A stretch of DNA of 64,000 nucleotides from Pterois miles (Eukaryota; Chordata; Actinopteri; Perciformes; Scorpaenidae). The stretch spans positions 11,145,001 through 11,209,000 of the forward strand of contig CAMQGK010000565.1 of assembly GCA_947000775.1 (NCBI GenBank), given 5' to 3'. Positions 12,201-26,000 of this stretch are shown piece after piece; positions within the stretch are counted from its first letter, which is position 1, and each line of letters opens with the position of its first letter. Below the pieces are notes generated by a model. The model searched no databases and had not been told where the DNA came from. It saw only the letters and a program-made list of their open reading frames with translations. The position numbers and the translations under genes are program-made.

Positions 12201-15200
12201 CACCAACGTCCTCCTCTTCCTCTGTCGTGTCCTCTCTCTTCACCAACATCCTCCTCTTCCTCTGTCACGTCCTCTCTCTTCACCAACATCCTCCTCTTCC
12301 TCTGTCGCGTCCTCTCTCTTCACCAACGTCCTCCTCTTCCTCTGGGTCCTCTGTCGCGTCCTCTCTCTTCACCAACGTCCTCCTCTTCCTCTGTCGCGTC
12401 CTCTCTCTTCACCAACATCCTCCTCTTCCTCTGTCGCGTCCTCTCTCTTCACCAACATCCTCCTCTTCCTCTGTCGCGTCCTCTCTCTTCACCAACATCC
12501 TCCTCTTCCTCTGTCGCGTCCTCTCTCTTCACCAACATCCTCCTCTTCCTCTGTCGTGTCCTCTCTCTTCACCAACATCCTCCTCTTCCTCTGTCGCGTC
12601 CTCTCTCTTCACCAACGTCCTCCTCTTCCTCTGTCGCGTCCTCTCTCTTCACCAACGTCCTCCTCTTCCTCTGTCGTGTCCTCTCTCTTCACCAACGTCC
12701 TCCTCTTCCTCTGTCGTGTCCTCTGTCTCCTCTCTCTTCCCCGTCCTCCTCTTCCTCTGTTGTGTCCTCTCTCTTCACCCGTCCTCCTCTTCCTCTGTCG
12801 CGTCCTCTGTCTTCACCAACGTCCTCCTCTTCCTCTGTCGTGTCCTCTCTCTTCACCAACGTCCTCCTCTTCCTCTGTCGTGTCCTCTGTCGCGTCCTCT
12901 CTCTTCACCAACGTCCTCCTCTTCCTCTGTCGCGTCCTCTCTCTTCACCAACGTCCTCCTCTTCCTCTGTTGTGTCCTCTCTCTTCACCAACATCCTCCT
13001 CTTCCTCTGTCGCGTCCTCTCTCTTCACCAACATCCTCCTCTTCCTCTGTCGCGTCCTCTCTCTTCACCAACGTCCTCCTCTTCCTCTGTCGCGTCCTCT
13101 CTCTTCACCAACGTCCTCCTCTTCCTCTGTCGCGTCCTCTCTCTTCACCAACATCCTCCTCTTCCTCTGTCGCGTCCTCTCTCTTCACCAACATCCTCCT
13201 CTTCCTCTGTCGCGTCCTCTCTCTTCACCAACGTCCTCCTCTTCCTCTGTCGCGTCCTCTCTCTTCACCAACATCCTCCTCTTCCTCTGTCGCGTCCTCT
13301 CTCTTCACCAACATCCTCCTCTTCCTCTGTCACGTCCTCTCTCTTCACCAACATCCTCCTCTTCCTCTGTCGCGTCCTCTCTCTTCACCAACGTCCTCCT
13401 CTTCCTCTGTTGTGTCCTCTGTCGCGTCCTCTCTCTTCACCAACGTCCTCCTCTTCCTCTGTCGCGTCCTCTCTCTTCACCAACATCCTCCTCTTCCTCT
13501 GTCGCGTCCTCTCTCTTCACCAACGTCCTCCTCTTCCTCTGTCGCGTCCTCTCTCTTCACCAACGTCCTCCTCTTCCTCTGTCGCGTCCTCTCTCTTCAC
13601 CAACATCCTCCTCTTCCTCTGTCGCGTCCGCTCTCTTCACCAACATCCTCCTCTTCCTCTGTCGCGTCCTCTCTCTTCACCAACATCCTCCTCTTCCTCT
13701 GTCGCGTCCTCTCTCTTCACCAACGTCCTCCTCTTCCTCTGTCGCGTCCTCTCTCTTCACCAACATCCTCCTCTTCCTCTGTCGCGTCCTCTCTCTTCAC
13801 CAACATCCTCCTCTTCCTCTGTCGCGTCCTCTCTCTTCACCAACATCCTCCTCTTCCTCTGTCGCGTCCTCTCTCTTCACCAACATCCTCCTCTTCCTCT
13901 GTCGCGTCCTCTCTCTTCACCAACGTCCTCCTCTTCCTCTGTCGCGTCCTCTCTCTTCACCAACGTCCTCCTCTTCCTCTGTCGTGTCCTCTCTCTTCAC
14001 CAACGTCCTCCTCTTCCTCTGTCGTGTCCTCTGTCGCGTCCTCTCTCTTCACCAACGTCCTCCTCTTCCTCTGTTGTGTCCTCTCTCTTCACCAACGTCC
14101 TCCTCTTCCTCTGTCGCGTCCTCTCTCTTCACCAACGTCCTCCTCTTCCTCTGTCGCGTCCTCTCTCTTCACCAACATCCTCCTCTTCCTCTGTCACGTC
14201 CTCTCTCTTCACCAACGTCCTCCTCTTCCTCTGTCACGTCCTCTCTCTTCACCAACGTCCTCCTCTTCCTCTGTTGTGTCCTCTCTCTTCACCAACGTCC
14301 TCCTCTTCCTCTGTCGCGTCCTCTCTCTTCACCAACGTCCTCCTCTTCCTCTGTCGCGTCCTCTCTCTTCACCAACATCCTCCTCTTCCTCCGTCGTGTC
14401 CTCTCTCTTCACCACGGCTCCCAGCGTTTGCCGTCTTCCCTCCATTTCCTCTTCACTCCATTTCCTGCTCATCAAAGCTTTTGCTTCCCTGTAGATTTAA
14501 GATAAGATAGGATAAGATATTCCTTTATTAGGAAAAACATTAATGGATTTTCCCCAGAGTGCTGGTATGGGTCTCTACCTTTTGTTTTTTTTATTTGTGA
14601 AAGCCATCTGCAGAATATAAACCGGTAAAATATGTTCATGATGCATTGAGATGGTGCCGTTCTTTCTGTTATTTGATGGGTTTAGCGACGTTCCTGTTTA
14701 CTGCTGCTGTTCTCCCAGTAGCTGTACCTCCAGTCTGGTCGTACGTCTACATTAATACAGCACTGGTGGTCCACTGGCTAGCTCACAGCCACCACTCTGC
14801 ACTGCTCTCATACAGCGGTGGTTACAGCTGCTAACGCCACCGTCGCCGTCCTCAGGTTAATACTATTATCTCTTATCAGCACTGTTGTCGTTGTTTTCAC
14901 TGTCTATGCTGTTAGCACCGCTAGCTATGAGCCGCTGGCTCGGCCGTCACCATGTTGGAAGAGATCCCAATCTTGCATTTAGCCCCTTTAAGGTATCGCG
15001 AATGCTCAGGTTCAGGCATGGTCACAAGTTAGACTTGTATAAAACAACAGTAGATGAATGCAAACAAACTTATAAATACTTAAAATTACAATCCAAAAAC
15101 ACATGAAACTGCATCTACATTGATGTGGTCCTGGGTTTTCTTCCCAAAAAGGGGCGGGGACTTGACATTTTGTGAAGAACCCGTACGTGCCGGTCTGATT

Positions 15201-16640
15201 TATGAGGTTTTATTGTATCAGATCTTTTCATGAGATACATGGTGCCTTCAGATGGGGTCATATTTACCGTGTTCACCAGATGAGTTCATGTGAACGATCC
15301 CTTTGTGTCGTAGTCACGACCTTTTAAATGTAAAGTGTCTGAAAGCTCACGACTTGTGATGTGTTAGTTGGTGTCAGAAATGGCGGAGGCTGTGGAAGTT
15401 CATTTTTCAGTACATATGTGAATATATTGTATTTTTAGTCATATATTGTTATTCTGTTTAATTCTATAATATATCACAGGAACGTGTTGATATTCCCAAC
15501 AACCTCATCTTTCTCCTCTGTCGTTATGTCTTTTCATTTCCTGCATGATGTCACCCACTTGCTAGCTTGCTAAATTGTTAGCCAGACAGTAACACTAATA
15601 TTGCCATCGCTCAGCAGCGGCGTTCTCACGACTTGGACACCAAGCGTGTTGTGTACACGACATCTCGTGAACACAAGCTCACGATTTCCATTCGAGGCAC
15701 CAACACAGTAAACGCTTGTATGGTAGCAAACCCATCTGATAAAAACCTTTACAAACAGAGCTCACGGTCAGGTGTTTGTTGTGTTGGTGTGAGGTTTGAT
15801 TCTCCAGTTTCAGAGCAGCAGCAGGTCGTTCTGAGGCTGAAAACACCGACTGCTTCTGTTGACCTGTTTATCACTTAGGAAACACCGAGAGCTGTTGACT
15901 CGCTCCGCAGGAGTCGCCAACTCACCACACATCAACCCCTCCATCCGGCGCTGTCCCGTTTTCTTCAAAGAATTCAGATTTATACGAATATTTTAACGCA
16001 CGGTTGCCAAACACGCCTCAGCTCGCCGCCGTGAGTCACTGCAGCGGACATGGCAGCTCAGACCCTCGTACACATTAGCAGCACGAAGCCGAGCGATGGA
16101 TTTCTGCCACCCGCTGCCTCCTTTGAGGGTTCAGAGTATTGTGGCTGAGGCTCGAGTGTGTGTGTGTTAAAAGACTGAGTGTGTGTGTGTGTGTGGGGGG
16201 GGGGTGACGAGAATGGGTCTAATGGAGCTCAGAAGTGCCCAGTCATGCACCGAGGAGGAGGTGACGGCGGGGCCTCGAAGTGTCTCCGCTCAGCCCTTCA
16301 ACATTTATCACACACTCAAACAAAGAAAGTAAACCGTGCGTTCATACAGCAGCATCAGGCCTCCCGCCAGCAGCATTATGGGTATGCAATTGTCTTGTTT
16401 ACGAGCGTGCGAGCGAGTCAAAGTTGAGGCGTCTTTTCTTTAAACAGAAGGTTTGTCAACACGGACGGATATAAAGAAAGCGGCTGTTAGAGCGAGCGGA
16501 CATGCGGGGCGTCAGCACGCAGCTGCAAACACACTTTTTTTTCCTGCGTGTGCATGCTCACATGTGCCTGTCGGTCTATTTGTGTACAAGTGCTCACCAG
16601 GGAACGTCTTTGTGTGGATGAGGAGTGTAATGCATGCCCT

Positions 16641-16706
<66 letters not shown>

Positions 16707-16938
16707 CTTCATCCTCTTCATATTAGCAGCCAGATCACGAGGACAAACCCGCACGCTGTAAAAGAAGAAAAACGTGGATCTCTTAACAAGACGTCATTTA
16801 ATCTCAGAGTCGGTGTCTTGAAAAAGACATGAATGAAAGCAGAGAAAAGGATGTGAAGAAAATACAAATAATTTCTTAGTATCCCTTTGAGAAAACCTAA
16901 ATTTAGCACTCAGTTTTCAGAGCTCAAAGACGAAAACC

Positions 16939-17006
<68 letters not shown>

Positions 17007-20000
17007 CGAATATCATATTTTATTTTTGTAACATGAATTCTTTTGGCTATAATAATCATGTGGTGAAAATCTGGCAACCTTTGTCAGCATCTTGAAGAAG
17101 ATCTCAGCACTACAATCAAGAAAGTGCTGATTTTTAGCACAGTTTTAGCAGCTCAAAGACAAAACCGACCTTAATCTCCAGGACAAAAAATATTTTTACC
17201 ACCGTGCATCATTTTTCTGTTGCAGTTTAATACATAGTCAGCATTACGGGTGTCGCAGTATACCGGTATTGATGATAACTGTTAAAAATATCCTTTTAAT
17301 AATACACCTCCAATAACGTGTCATTAATCCCGCATCTTATATATACAGTTATGTTGACAGACTCTCTCCACCTCCCCAATAAACAACGTTAAAGGTGAAT
17401 TAGACTTTTTTTTTTTTTCAAATATTGTGATAATATTGGTATTGTAAATTCGTTGGAAACCAAGTAATATTGTGACAGCCGTAGATAGCATCTTGAAACA
17501 AGACCGCATGAAGAAAATCTCAGCACTGCAATCAAGAAAATGACACGTAAACTAGATTAGATATTATAGATTATGATATTATAGATTGTCTTGTCAGTTT
17601 TGTTTGCATAAAAAAATGAATAAAATGATCAGAGTCAGTGTCTTGACACTAGATATGAATAAAGCAGATTGTTGCACAAGAATCAAGGAACGAATGTGAA
17701 GAAAATCCCCAAAAATTCGTTTTCCTGGTATTCCTGTTGAGGAATTAACATTTTAACCCTCAATTTTAGGAGCTTTGTTCCTCAGGACAACATACATTTT
17801 TATTTTTACTGCCGTGCATTATTTTCTGTTGCAGTTTTATTTATAGTCAGCATCAGGGATGTGGCAGTAATGATGTCTAAAAATGAAATATTGATATGTT
17901 AATAAATACACATAATATTGTGTAAATAATCACCTCTGCCTCTTAAATCATTTTAGATGTACAGCTACGGTTACAGACTCTCCACCTCCCTACACTCGTA
18001 TTTTGAGTGTAATTCATTTGCCTTTTGTTTTAATTCAGATATTGCGATTATTGTGAATTATTTTGGCCGCGATAATCGTGCAACAAAAGTGTGATATTGT
18101 GACAGCCCTAGTGTGCTTTGTCTGGTCTCAGTTTTGTTAACATTCAGGATTTAAAAAAGAAATGTATTGAAAGTCAGCATTGGGGGTGTCGCAGTATGCC
18201 AGTATTGATAATAAGCATGAAATGTAAAAATTAAATGTTGATATCATGTTATTAAATACAGATAGTATCATGTAAATAATCCTCCTCAGACTCTGCCTCC
18301 CTACGCTTGTATTTTGAGTGTAATTCATTTGCCTTTTGTTTTAATACAGATATCAGGATTATTGTGAATTATTTTGGCCGTGATAATCGTGCAATGGAAG
18401 TGTGACATCGTGACAGCCCTAGTGAGCGTTGAAACGAGGCCTTGTGAAGAAGATCTCAGCACTGAATGAAAATACAAACAGTCCCATCTCACTGCAATAT
18501 CAGATTCTAGGACTTTTTAATGGTTAATTGTATTTCAGTAAAATGACTATATCAAAACCAATGTGTCAGATGTTGAAATGACATCATTATTGTGACACCA
18601 TCAGGGAACCTCCCTCCATTCATCATGCAGAAATTGTTTCTGACAGGACTAATGCCGACCCACAATGCCGTGCAGCCCTCCCCCCTCCCCCATATATTCC
18701 GTCCATCTGTTTTCACTCTCGTCTTCTAATCAGCTCAATTAAGGAGCGTCTTCATACTCAATTTCCACGACAGTTAACGCGCCTGGCAAGGCGAGCGTCA
18801 GGCAGCTGATTAGCCGCTCTGAGGAAGCGCGCCTCCCAGAGACTCAAACGTTTCACTGAGTGGGTGATAAGAGGAAGGAAATCAGAAGAAATCATCCAGC
18901 CAAATATCATCCAGTAATTTCAACATCCTCGAACATCTGTTAACTCGGAGCGCGAGGCGATTGTCAGTGAGCTGATTAACACTCAGCTCGACGTCCAGCA
19001 TAGAAATATTTAGCGTGGAGAGAGAGAGGCGATGAAGGAGGAGGAAAGGAAGATGAGAAAAAAGGACAGTATCAAAGCTGGAATGGCTAAATGTGTCCAC
19101 ACGGAACAGAACAACACACAGCACATCGGGTTCGTTTATTTGTGCGGCACATTTTCATAAACAAAGACAACTCTTGACATAACGTATTAAAACAAACACA
19201 ACCATACACTTCATCACATCATTTTATGAGAGAGTAAAAGTGTTGGTGTACCTTTCTTGGATATTCGTTGTATATTAGCTGTAGATTTGCTGTAGGTGGC
19301 ATGAATTGAATTGAAGATATAACAACACAAAACAGAAATATTTAAATTAGGGCTGTTAGTTGATTAAAATATTTAATCGTGGTTCATCGCATGATTGTCC
19401 ATATCGCGATTTATCACATTGTTTATCTGTTCAAAATGTGGATTTGTCACGTATTTACTGTATTGGATTTAGCATAAAAAATATGATCAAATCATAACAT
19501 AGCAAACTCATAGCCCAACAGGCAACAACAGCTGAGGTCAGAGGTCAAAGGACTCCTTCTGAAAATGGCCATGCAGGATTGGAGCACTATTTAACCTCTT
19601 TTACGACAAGCTAGTGTGACCAGTGTAGACCAGTGGAGTCATCAGGTTTTCTAGTTTCATATGATACCAGTGTTTAGCTTTAAAACTGGGCCTGATATAA
19701 GGTCCACCAGGAGGGCTGGGACTTCACTCCTCAGAACATGTTTGACAAACGTCGACCGACTGTCCAGTATTAGGTCTTTTCGAACACGACTGCAGCTTGA
19801 ACGGGTCTTTTATAAGGTGGTGTTTTGTTGTTTAGGTTGGATAATATGGACAACATACTGATGATTGATCTGATCACCCTGGAGAACGCTGCTTATGTCC
19901 CATGTGAAACCAAAAGTCAGCGTTGACTTATTTTATTATACTTTTGTTGTGAAGCTTATGTGCTTTAATAACACCACATACAATATTTACATGACAAATG

Positions 20001-23000
20001 TAGCCTGTCAATTTTTTCCTAAACCTAACCAAGCAGCCTAAACCTAAAGCTCAGTTCACAATTAGGGCTGTCAGTCAATTAAAAGTTTTAATCACGATTA
20101 ATCTCAAATTAATAACACATTTTTATCTGTTCAAACTGTACCTTAAAGGGAGATTTGTCAAGTATTTAATACTCTTATCAACATGGGAGTGAGCAAATAT
20201 GCTGCTTTATGCAAATGTAAGTATATATTATTATTATATTATTATTGGATATCAATTAACAACACAAAACAATAACAGATATTGTCCAGAAAGGTACTTA
20301 ATTTAGCATAAAAAAAATCTGCTCCAATCATAAGATGGCAAACTGCAGCTGTCAGTGTGCTGACTTGACTATGACTTCATCCAAAAACCCATTTACATTC
20401 ACACATACTGAACAAAAATATAAACACAACTCTTGTTTTTGCTCCCATTTTTATGCACTGAAGTCAAAGATCTAAGACTTCTTCTATCTACACTAAAGGC
20501 CTGTTTCTCTCAAATATGGTTCACTAATTTGTCTAAATCTGTGTTAGTGAGAACTTCTCCTTTGCTGAGATAATCCATCCACCTCACAGGTGTGGCAGAT
20601 GGAGATGCTGATCAGCTGATTGTTATAGGTGAGCCTTAGACTGTCACAATAAAAGTCCTCTCTAAAATGTTTTATCACAGCACGATGCCACAGATGTCTC
20701 TAGTTTTAGGGAGCGTTCAGTTGGCATGCTGACAGCAGGAAAGTCCACCAGAGCCGTTGATCGTGAACTGAATGTTCATTTCTCCACCGTAAGCCGTCTC
20801 CAGAGGCGTTTCAGAGAATTTGGCGGTACATCCGACCGGCCTCACAACCGCAGACCACGTGTAACCACACCAGCCCAGGACCTCCACATCCGGCATCTTC
20901 ACCTGCAAGATCAGTCAGAAACCGTCTCAGGGAAGCTCAGCTGCATGCTCGTCGTCCTCACCGGGGTCTTGACCTGACTGCAGTTTGTTGTCATTGTAAC
21001 CGATTTGAGTGGGCAAATGCTCACCTTCAATGGCGTCTGGCACTTTGGAGAGGTGTTCACGGATGAATCCCGGTTTTCACTGTACAGGGCAGATGGCAGA
21101 CAGCGTGTATGGCGTCATGTGGGTGAGCGGTTTGCTGATGTAAACGCTGTGAATGGAGTGGTCCATGGTGGCGGTGGGGTTATGGTATGGGCAGGCGTAC
21201 GTTATGGACAACGAACACAGGTGCATTTTATTGATGGCATTTTGAATGCACAGAGATACCGTGACGAGCTCCTGAGGCCCGTTGTTGTCCATTCGTCCAC
21301 CGCCATCACCTCATGTTGCAGCGTGACAATCCACAGCCTCATGTTGAAGGATCTGTACTCAGTTCCTGGAAGCTGAAACCATCCCAGTTCTTTCATGGCC
21401 TGCAGACTCACCGGACATGTCATCCATTGAGCATGTTTGGGATGCTCTGGATCGGCGTATACGACGCCGTGTTCCAGTTCCTGCCGATATCCAGCAACTT
21501 CACACAGCCGTTGAAGAGGAGTGGACCAACACTCACAGGCCACAATCACCAACCTGATCCACAAGGAGATGTGTTGCACTGTGTGAGGCAAATGGTGATC
21601 ACACCATTTTACTGTGATACTCTAATGCATACCTGAGCAATAATCATGCTGTCTAATCAGCATCACCTGAGAGGTGGATGGATTATCTCAGCAAAGGAGA
21701 AGTTCTCACAAACACAGATTTAGACAAATTTGTGAACAATATTTGAGAGAAACAGGCCTTTTGTGTACATATAAGGAGGAGGTCAAGGGAGCCCTTTGAA
21801 ATTGGCCATGACAGTTTTTCCTTTCCAAAATTTAGTGCAAGTTTGGAGCATTATTTAAACTCCTTCATGACTGGTTGGTATCGATGGATTCATCAGGTTT
21901 TCTGGTTTCATATGATATCAGTATCTTCACTCAAACTTCAAAACTGAGCGTGCTACAACCTAAAAATCACAAGTTGCATTAATGCATTACAAAAATGGCA
22001 GGCGTTAAGATGAGGTTGCTTGAAGTCGTTATCGTCGTTAACTTTGACGGCGCTGGTTTGGAATTAAAAGGAAAAGTTGGAGCTCATCGTGAAGATTCGC
22101 GTCTCCACTTCATCAGCATTCAGAGACGAGGAGGAAAAGGAGACACGAGTCAGTTGCTAGCCAGCGTTCGCTATAGGAGGCAAAACAACACAAACTGCCA
22201 AAATACTACTTGCGCGACTAAAGCAAAACGAAACGGCTCGGTCCGACCCCGTCTCCCACAAAATTACATTCATATACAACTAAACTGCATTTTCAATTAT
22301 GTTTCCAGGGAAACCTATTTTCTCTGGGTCTTAAACGCATGGTTAACACTGTAAGTTGAAACAAAATAACACTACTTGGTTAGATTTTGTAAAACAAATC
22401 GGGCTGTCAAACAATTCAAATATTTAATTGCAGTTACTTGTACAATTGTCCAATGTCAATCACGATTAATCACAAATTAATTGATTAATTAATTGGGCGG
22501 CAGTAGCTCAGTCCGTAAGGACTTGGGTTAGGACGCGGAGGTCACCGGTTCAAGTCCCCCATGGACCAAGACCAACTGGTTGCTGGAGAGGTGCCAGTTT
22601 ACCTCTTGGGCACTGCCGAGGTGCCCCTGAGCAAGGCACCAAACCCCCAACTGCTCTGGGCGCTTGTCAGGAGCAGCCCCCTCACTCTGCTCCAAGAGTC
22701 TCCAAAGACCTTTTCTCCTTCCTTTCAGTGTGATGAATAATATAAACACGCCTGAAATCACTCTGACTGTTGGACTTGAATCATTAAAAACTTCAAGGAC
22801 AAAGTGTTGGTACACTGATTAATATAAAACAGGGAATTTCACACAGCGCATTAATATCAACAACCAAAAGCAAATGTGTTGACAGTAAAACTGCAGTTGG
22901 GAGTTTCTGTCATCTGTCGGTGTGATGCCTGTTTCTCTCGCTAAGAAAACAACAGAAAACCCAAATCTGTGAGTGACTTTTCAGATCACAACGAAAGGCT

Positions 23001-26000
23001 TTTTCCAAGAGCAAACTTATTCTTTTTGGACAGAAAAGAAATATCATGAGGACCTGCGATTAAACTTGAATCCTTGTTTGAAAGTCAATGTACATTTTCT
23101 TGCATTTAGCTGGCTCTGAATGGAAACCTGCTTCATTACTTTAACATAATTAAGGAGCCGGTGTGAAGCAGGTCAGAGGTCGCTCCCACAGTGGATGGAA
23201 TCAAATATTTGTGTGATCCCCAAATGATCACGGACGTGTTTTGGCTTTTGTCAAGTGCATGAAATAACCTTTAGACTGTTTTTCTCTCTTAAATTGGAAG
23301 GTAATTACGGTTCTTGTCACTGTGAAATTAAGTCTGCCAGCGGCTCTTGAAGCAGATCTGAATATTACAGGTCATTACTGTGTCAGAGCAATTTCCCTGA
23401 GCATTCTTGTTTGACTGGTAACTGAATAAAGCCACCCGTTGTGTGCATTTTACCAGCAGCGTGCTGAATGCTGCTGTAAGTGAGGATCGCTCTTCAGGTG
23501 AGAAAAGGTGCGTTTGATTTCCCTGCAGCTATGGCCTGGTGGCAGAAGATGTGAAGGAAGAGCATTTAATGAAAATTACAAAGACGGTACCTGAAGTTTT
23601 TTTTTTTTTTTCCTCATCTGAAGGTCAAAGCGGAGCCGTGAACTCTTCCCTTGACATACAGCATTCAGGAGTTTTACATTAAATTGGCACCCTCTTGAAT
23701 AAGCAAATGTTTCACCCTCTTTGAGTTTTGCCGTTTTGATGCCGCACAGCGTTTGACCTCGCGTTGTAGTGTCGTGGGCGTGATTGAAACGAGGCGTTTC
23801 AGAAGCTGCCAGCAAGCAAACGGCGATCTTCTGAACTCTTCTGAAGGAGAACGCACAAGAATGGCAACCATAAACTGTCCTTGTTCGGAGAGCAGCCATT
23901 AACATAATGTCGTTTTTATTCATGTTCTTTTTAAGGATGTTTCAGCCTGTGAAAAGAAAAACGCAGCACCGAGTTTAAAGATGCTCTTCGGGGTGTTTGC
24001 TCTTGGTTTTCTGACTTCAGAAACAGCTTGAGGATGCTTTCAGGGGGATGAATGAAGCCGCTTTCAGCTGGTTTCTGTACAGAATGTGCTCCAGTGGTCT
24101 GAGGTCACATCCTCCCTACAAGAAAAGAGCCTTTACATGTATGACTGATTCAGAAGTCCATGTTTTATCCATTTTAATGCTCCACGTTACGGCAGGTTTG
24201 TTAAAATCAAGGTTTGGGCTTAATTTGTGTCATTGGCAGCTAAATTTGGAGTTACTGCTCTGATGCATTTTTTGTTTTGTTTGGCTGTTAAATTATTTTT
24301 AAACCGCCTCCAACCTTTACACACTTCCCATTCATTGTCCAGGGAAACAGCCGTGTACTGTATTCTGGTAGTGTGGCGGCGTGATTCGAGAGACGGGCGT
24401 CACGCTGGCCGCTCCTCATTTACGTAAAGTTGAGGTCAAGGGTATTTTTATGCAAATCAGGGGTGTCTGGAAACTCCCAAGAAACTTTTTAATTAACTGT
24501 TGTTGATCTCAAATAAAGACAGATTCAGCAACTGCACAACTTATTTCTCGCATAAAATGTTTCCAGAAACACATTTCGGTGGACTATTTCCAGGATGCAA
24601 GAGAAGAAAGTTTCCAGACGAGCTGCCATGTTGGTCCCGGTTTAATAGCTGGGAGCAGCAGCCCACGAGGGAAAGAACGTACTATACATTGATAATCTTT
24701 ACCCCGAGTCGGAGCGTTTGTCCAATCAGGTGCCTTGTGTCATGTGCCAGCCCATCTAGCGTCCAATGAACCACTGACTGAAAATGTAAACAAAGGGCTG
24801 TTCCCACTTTTTTATTTTGAAAGAGCAGTGGCCAATGAGGAAAGTTCAGACTTTTGCCTACTGTCTGAACGTAGGCATCATGAACGTCCAATCAGAAGGT
24901 ACTACAGCTGTTGAAACCAAAGTTGAAGTGTGTTGAGCTGATGAGGTGAATAGGAAAAACACCCAACTTCTTTCCACAAATACAAAGTCAAAAGTTTTTT
25001 TTTTTTTTAGTGTGTAAGAGTTTATGGTCTCAATAGATCATTTCACTTCTCCCAGTGTGAGTTTTGGTGTCAACTTGATTTCGCCCACGCTAACACGGGA
25101 AGACCATGCAAACTCCACAGAGAGGAGCCCCAAGCCGGATTCAAACCACCAGCCACACGATCAGTGACAGCCCTAAACACTAAAACAATCAAGACAAGTT
25201 GGAAACAAACTTTATTTATAATATCTAAACATTTGCAGGTCAAATTATAAGTAAGAGCTCCTGAAACGTCTTTGTTTCTTACAGCAATGGTACAGCGGCT
25301 CCATGAAGGCGGTGTGTGTTTGGCTGACAGACAGACTGGACCTGCAGCTCCACATGTACCAGCTGAAAACACTCATCAAGATCGTGAAGGTAAGAAAACA
25401 CAAAACCCTTCACAAAGGAACCCGAACTTCTGTCGAAAAAACAATCGATTTTTGTGTTGAAATGCAAAATCATCGTTCAGGTCCGACAGGTTACTCTTAC
25501 CCAGCAGATTCAAAGTCTCCTTTTCTTTGCCACTTAAAAAAAAAGTGGCAGTGAATCAGCCTCAGGTTGACTGTACTGGATTTAAGAAAAAAAAATTAAA
25601 TTGTGGCTTTATCATGTAAAACAGTCAGAACTGACATTGAAGGAGAAGAAGAAAATAGAGACAAATCAAAGCAGAAGTCCTTGAAATCAGCAGCAGCGGT
25701 GTGAAGAGACGGCGAGACATGAAAGAGAAAACTGCTCAACTGTGCTGCTCGCTGCTTTTGTCTTTTCATAGTTTGCTAATGTACAGAGACGTGTGAGTTT
25801 AACTTGAAAGCAAGGAGACAAGGAATTATAATGGCTTCTGACTGAAGGTAAACAACCCTCAGACACCTCGGTCTGCCTTCTCTGTCCGACACATAAAAGA
25901 CTCGGCTCGTCCTTGAGCCTCAATCTTCCCGCTTTTGTCCCTCCGAACGGCGAATGGCAGCTGTCTCCTCCCTCCCCGCTCGCCACATTCCTAAGATGCT

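Larger units (their letters stand above)
20064..22051 (+). mobile_element. 'agggctgtc' non-autonomous transposon split by a Tc1-like insertion
   Basis: The left half 20064-20407 starts agggctgtcagtcaattaaa and runs through gtattgtccag-type phrases to cccatttacattcacaca. The right half 21771-22051 resumes with aggaggtcaagggagccc and ends gttatcgtcgttaactttga, close to the usual right end. In intact copies (28054) the two halves are contiguous. The Tc1 relic therefore landed inside it. Confidence 0.85.
6295..25284 (+). other. CADPS2: CADPS2 intron of about 19 kb
   Basis: This intron is bounded by gtgagt at 6295 and ttacag before 25285. Most of it is repeat: inverted repeat 6668-6931, LTR-like and G/C-homopolymer block 8276-11560, AT-rich block 11640-12075, 40-bp minisatellite 12150-14413, local duplication 16814-18470, and transposon relics 19348-22690. 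The stretches 6935-8130, 14540-16120, 18480-19340 and 22700-25077 show no recognisable gene or repeat. The latter two look unique. Confidence 0.8.

Noticed and set aside
12018..14510. Open frames of 830, 755 and 649 codons, Pro/Ser/Leu-rich
   Set aside because: They are produced by a 40-bp minisatellite that leaves all three forward frames open; the peptide is a simple rotation of one unit.
22495..22570. tRNA-like sequence with A and B boxes (also at 35300-35375, 55630-55705, 56913-56988, 62505-62579)
   Set aside because: These are SINE heads: the anticodon arm does not fold as a functional tRNA and each is joined to the same SINE body.
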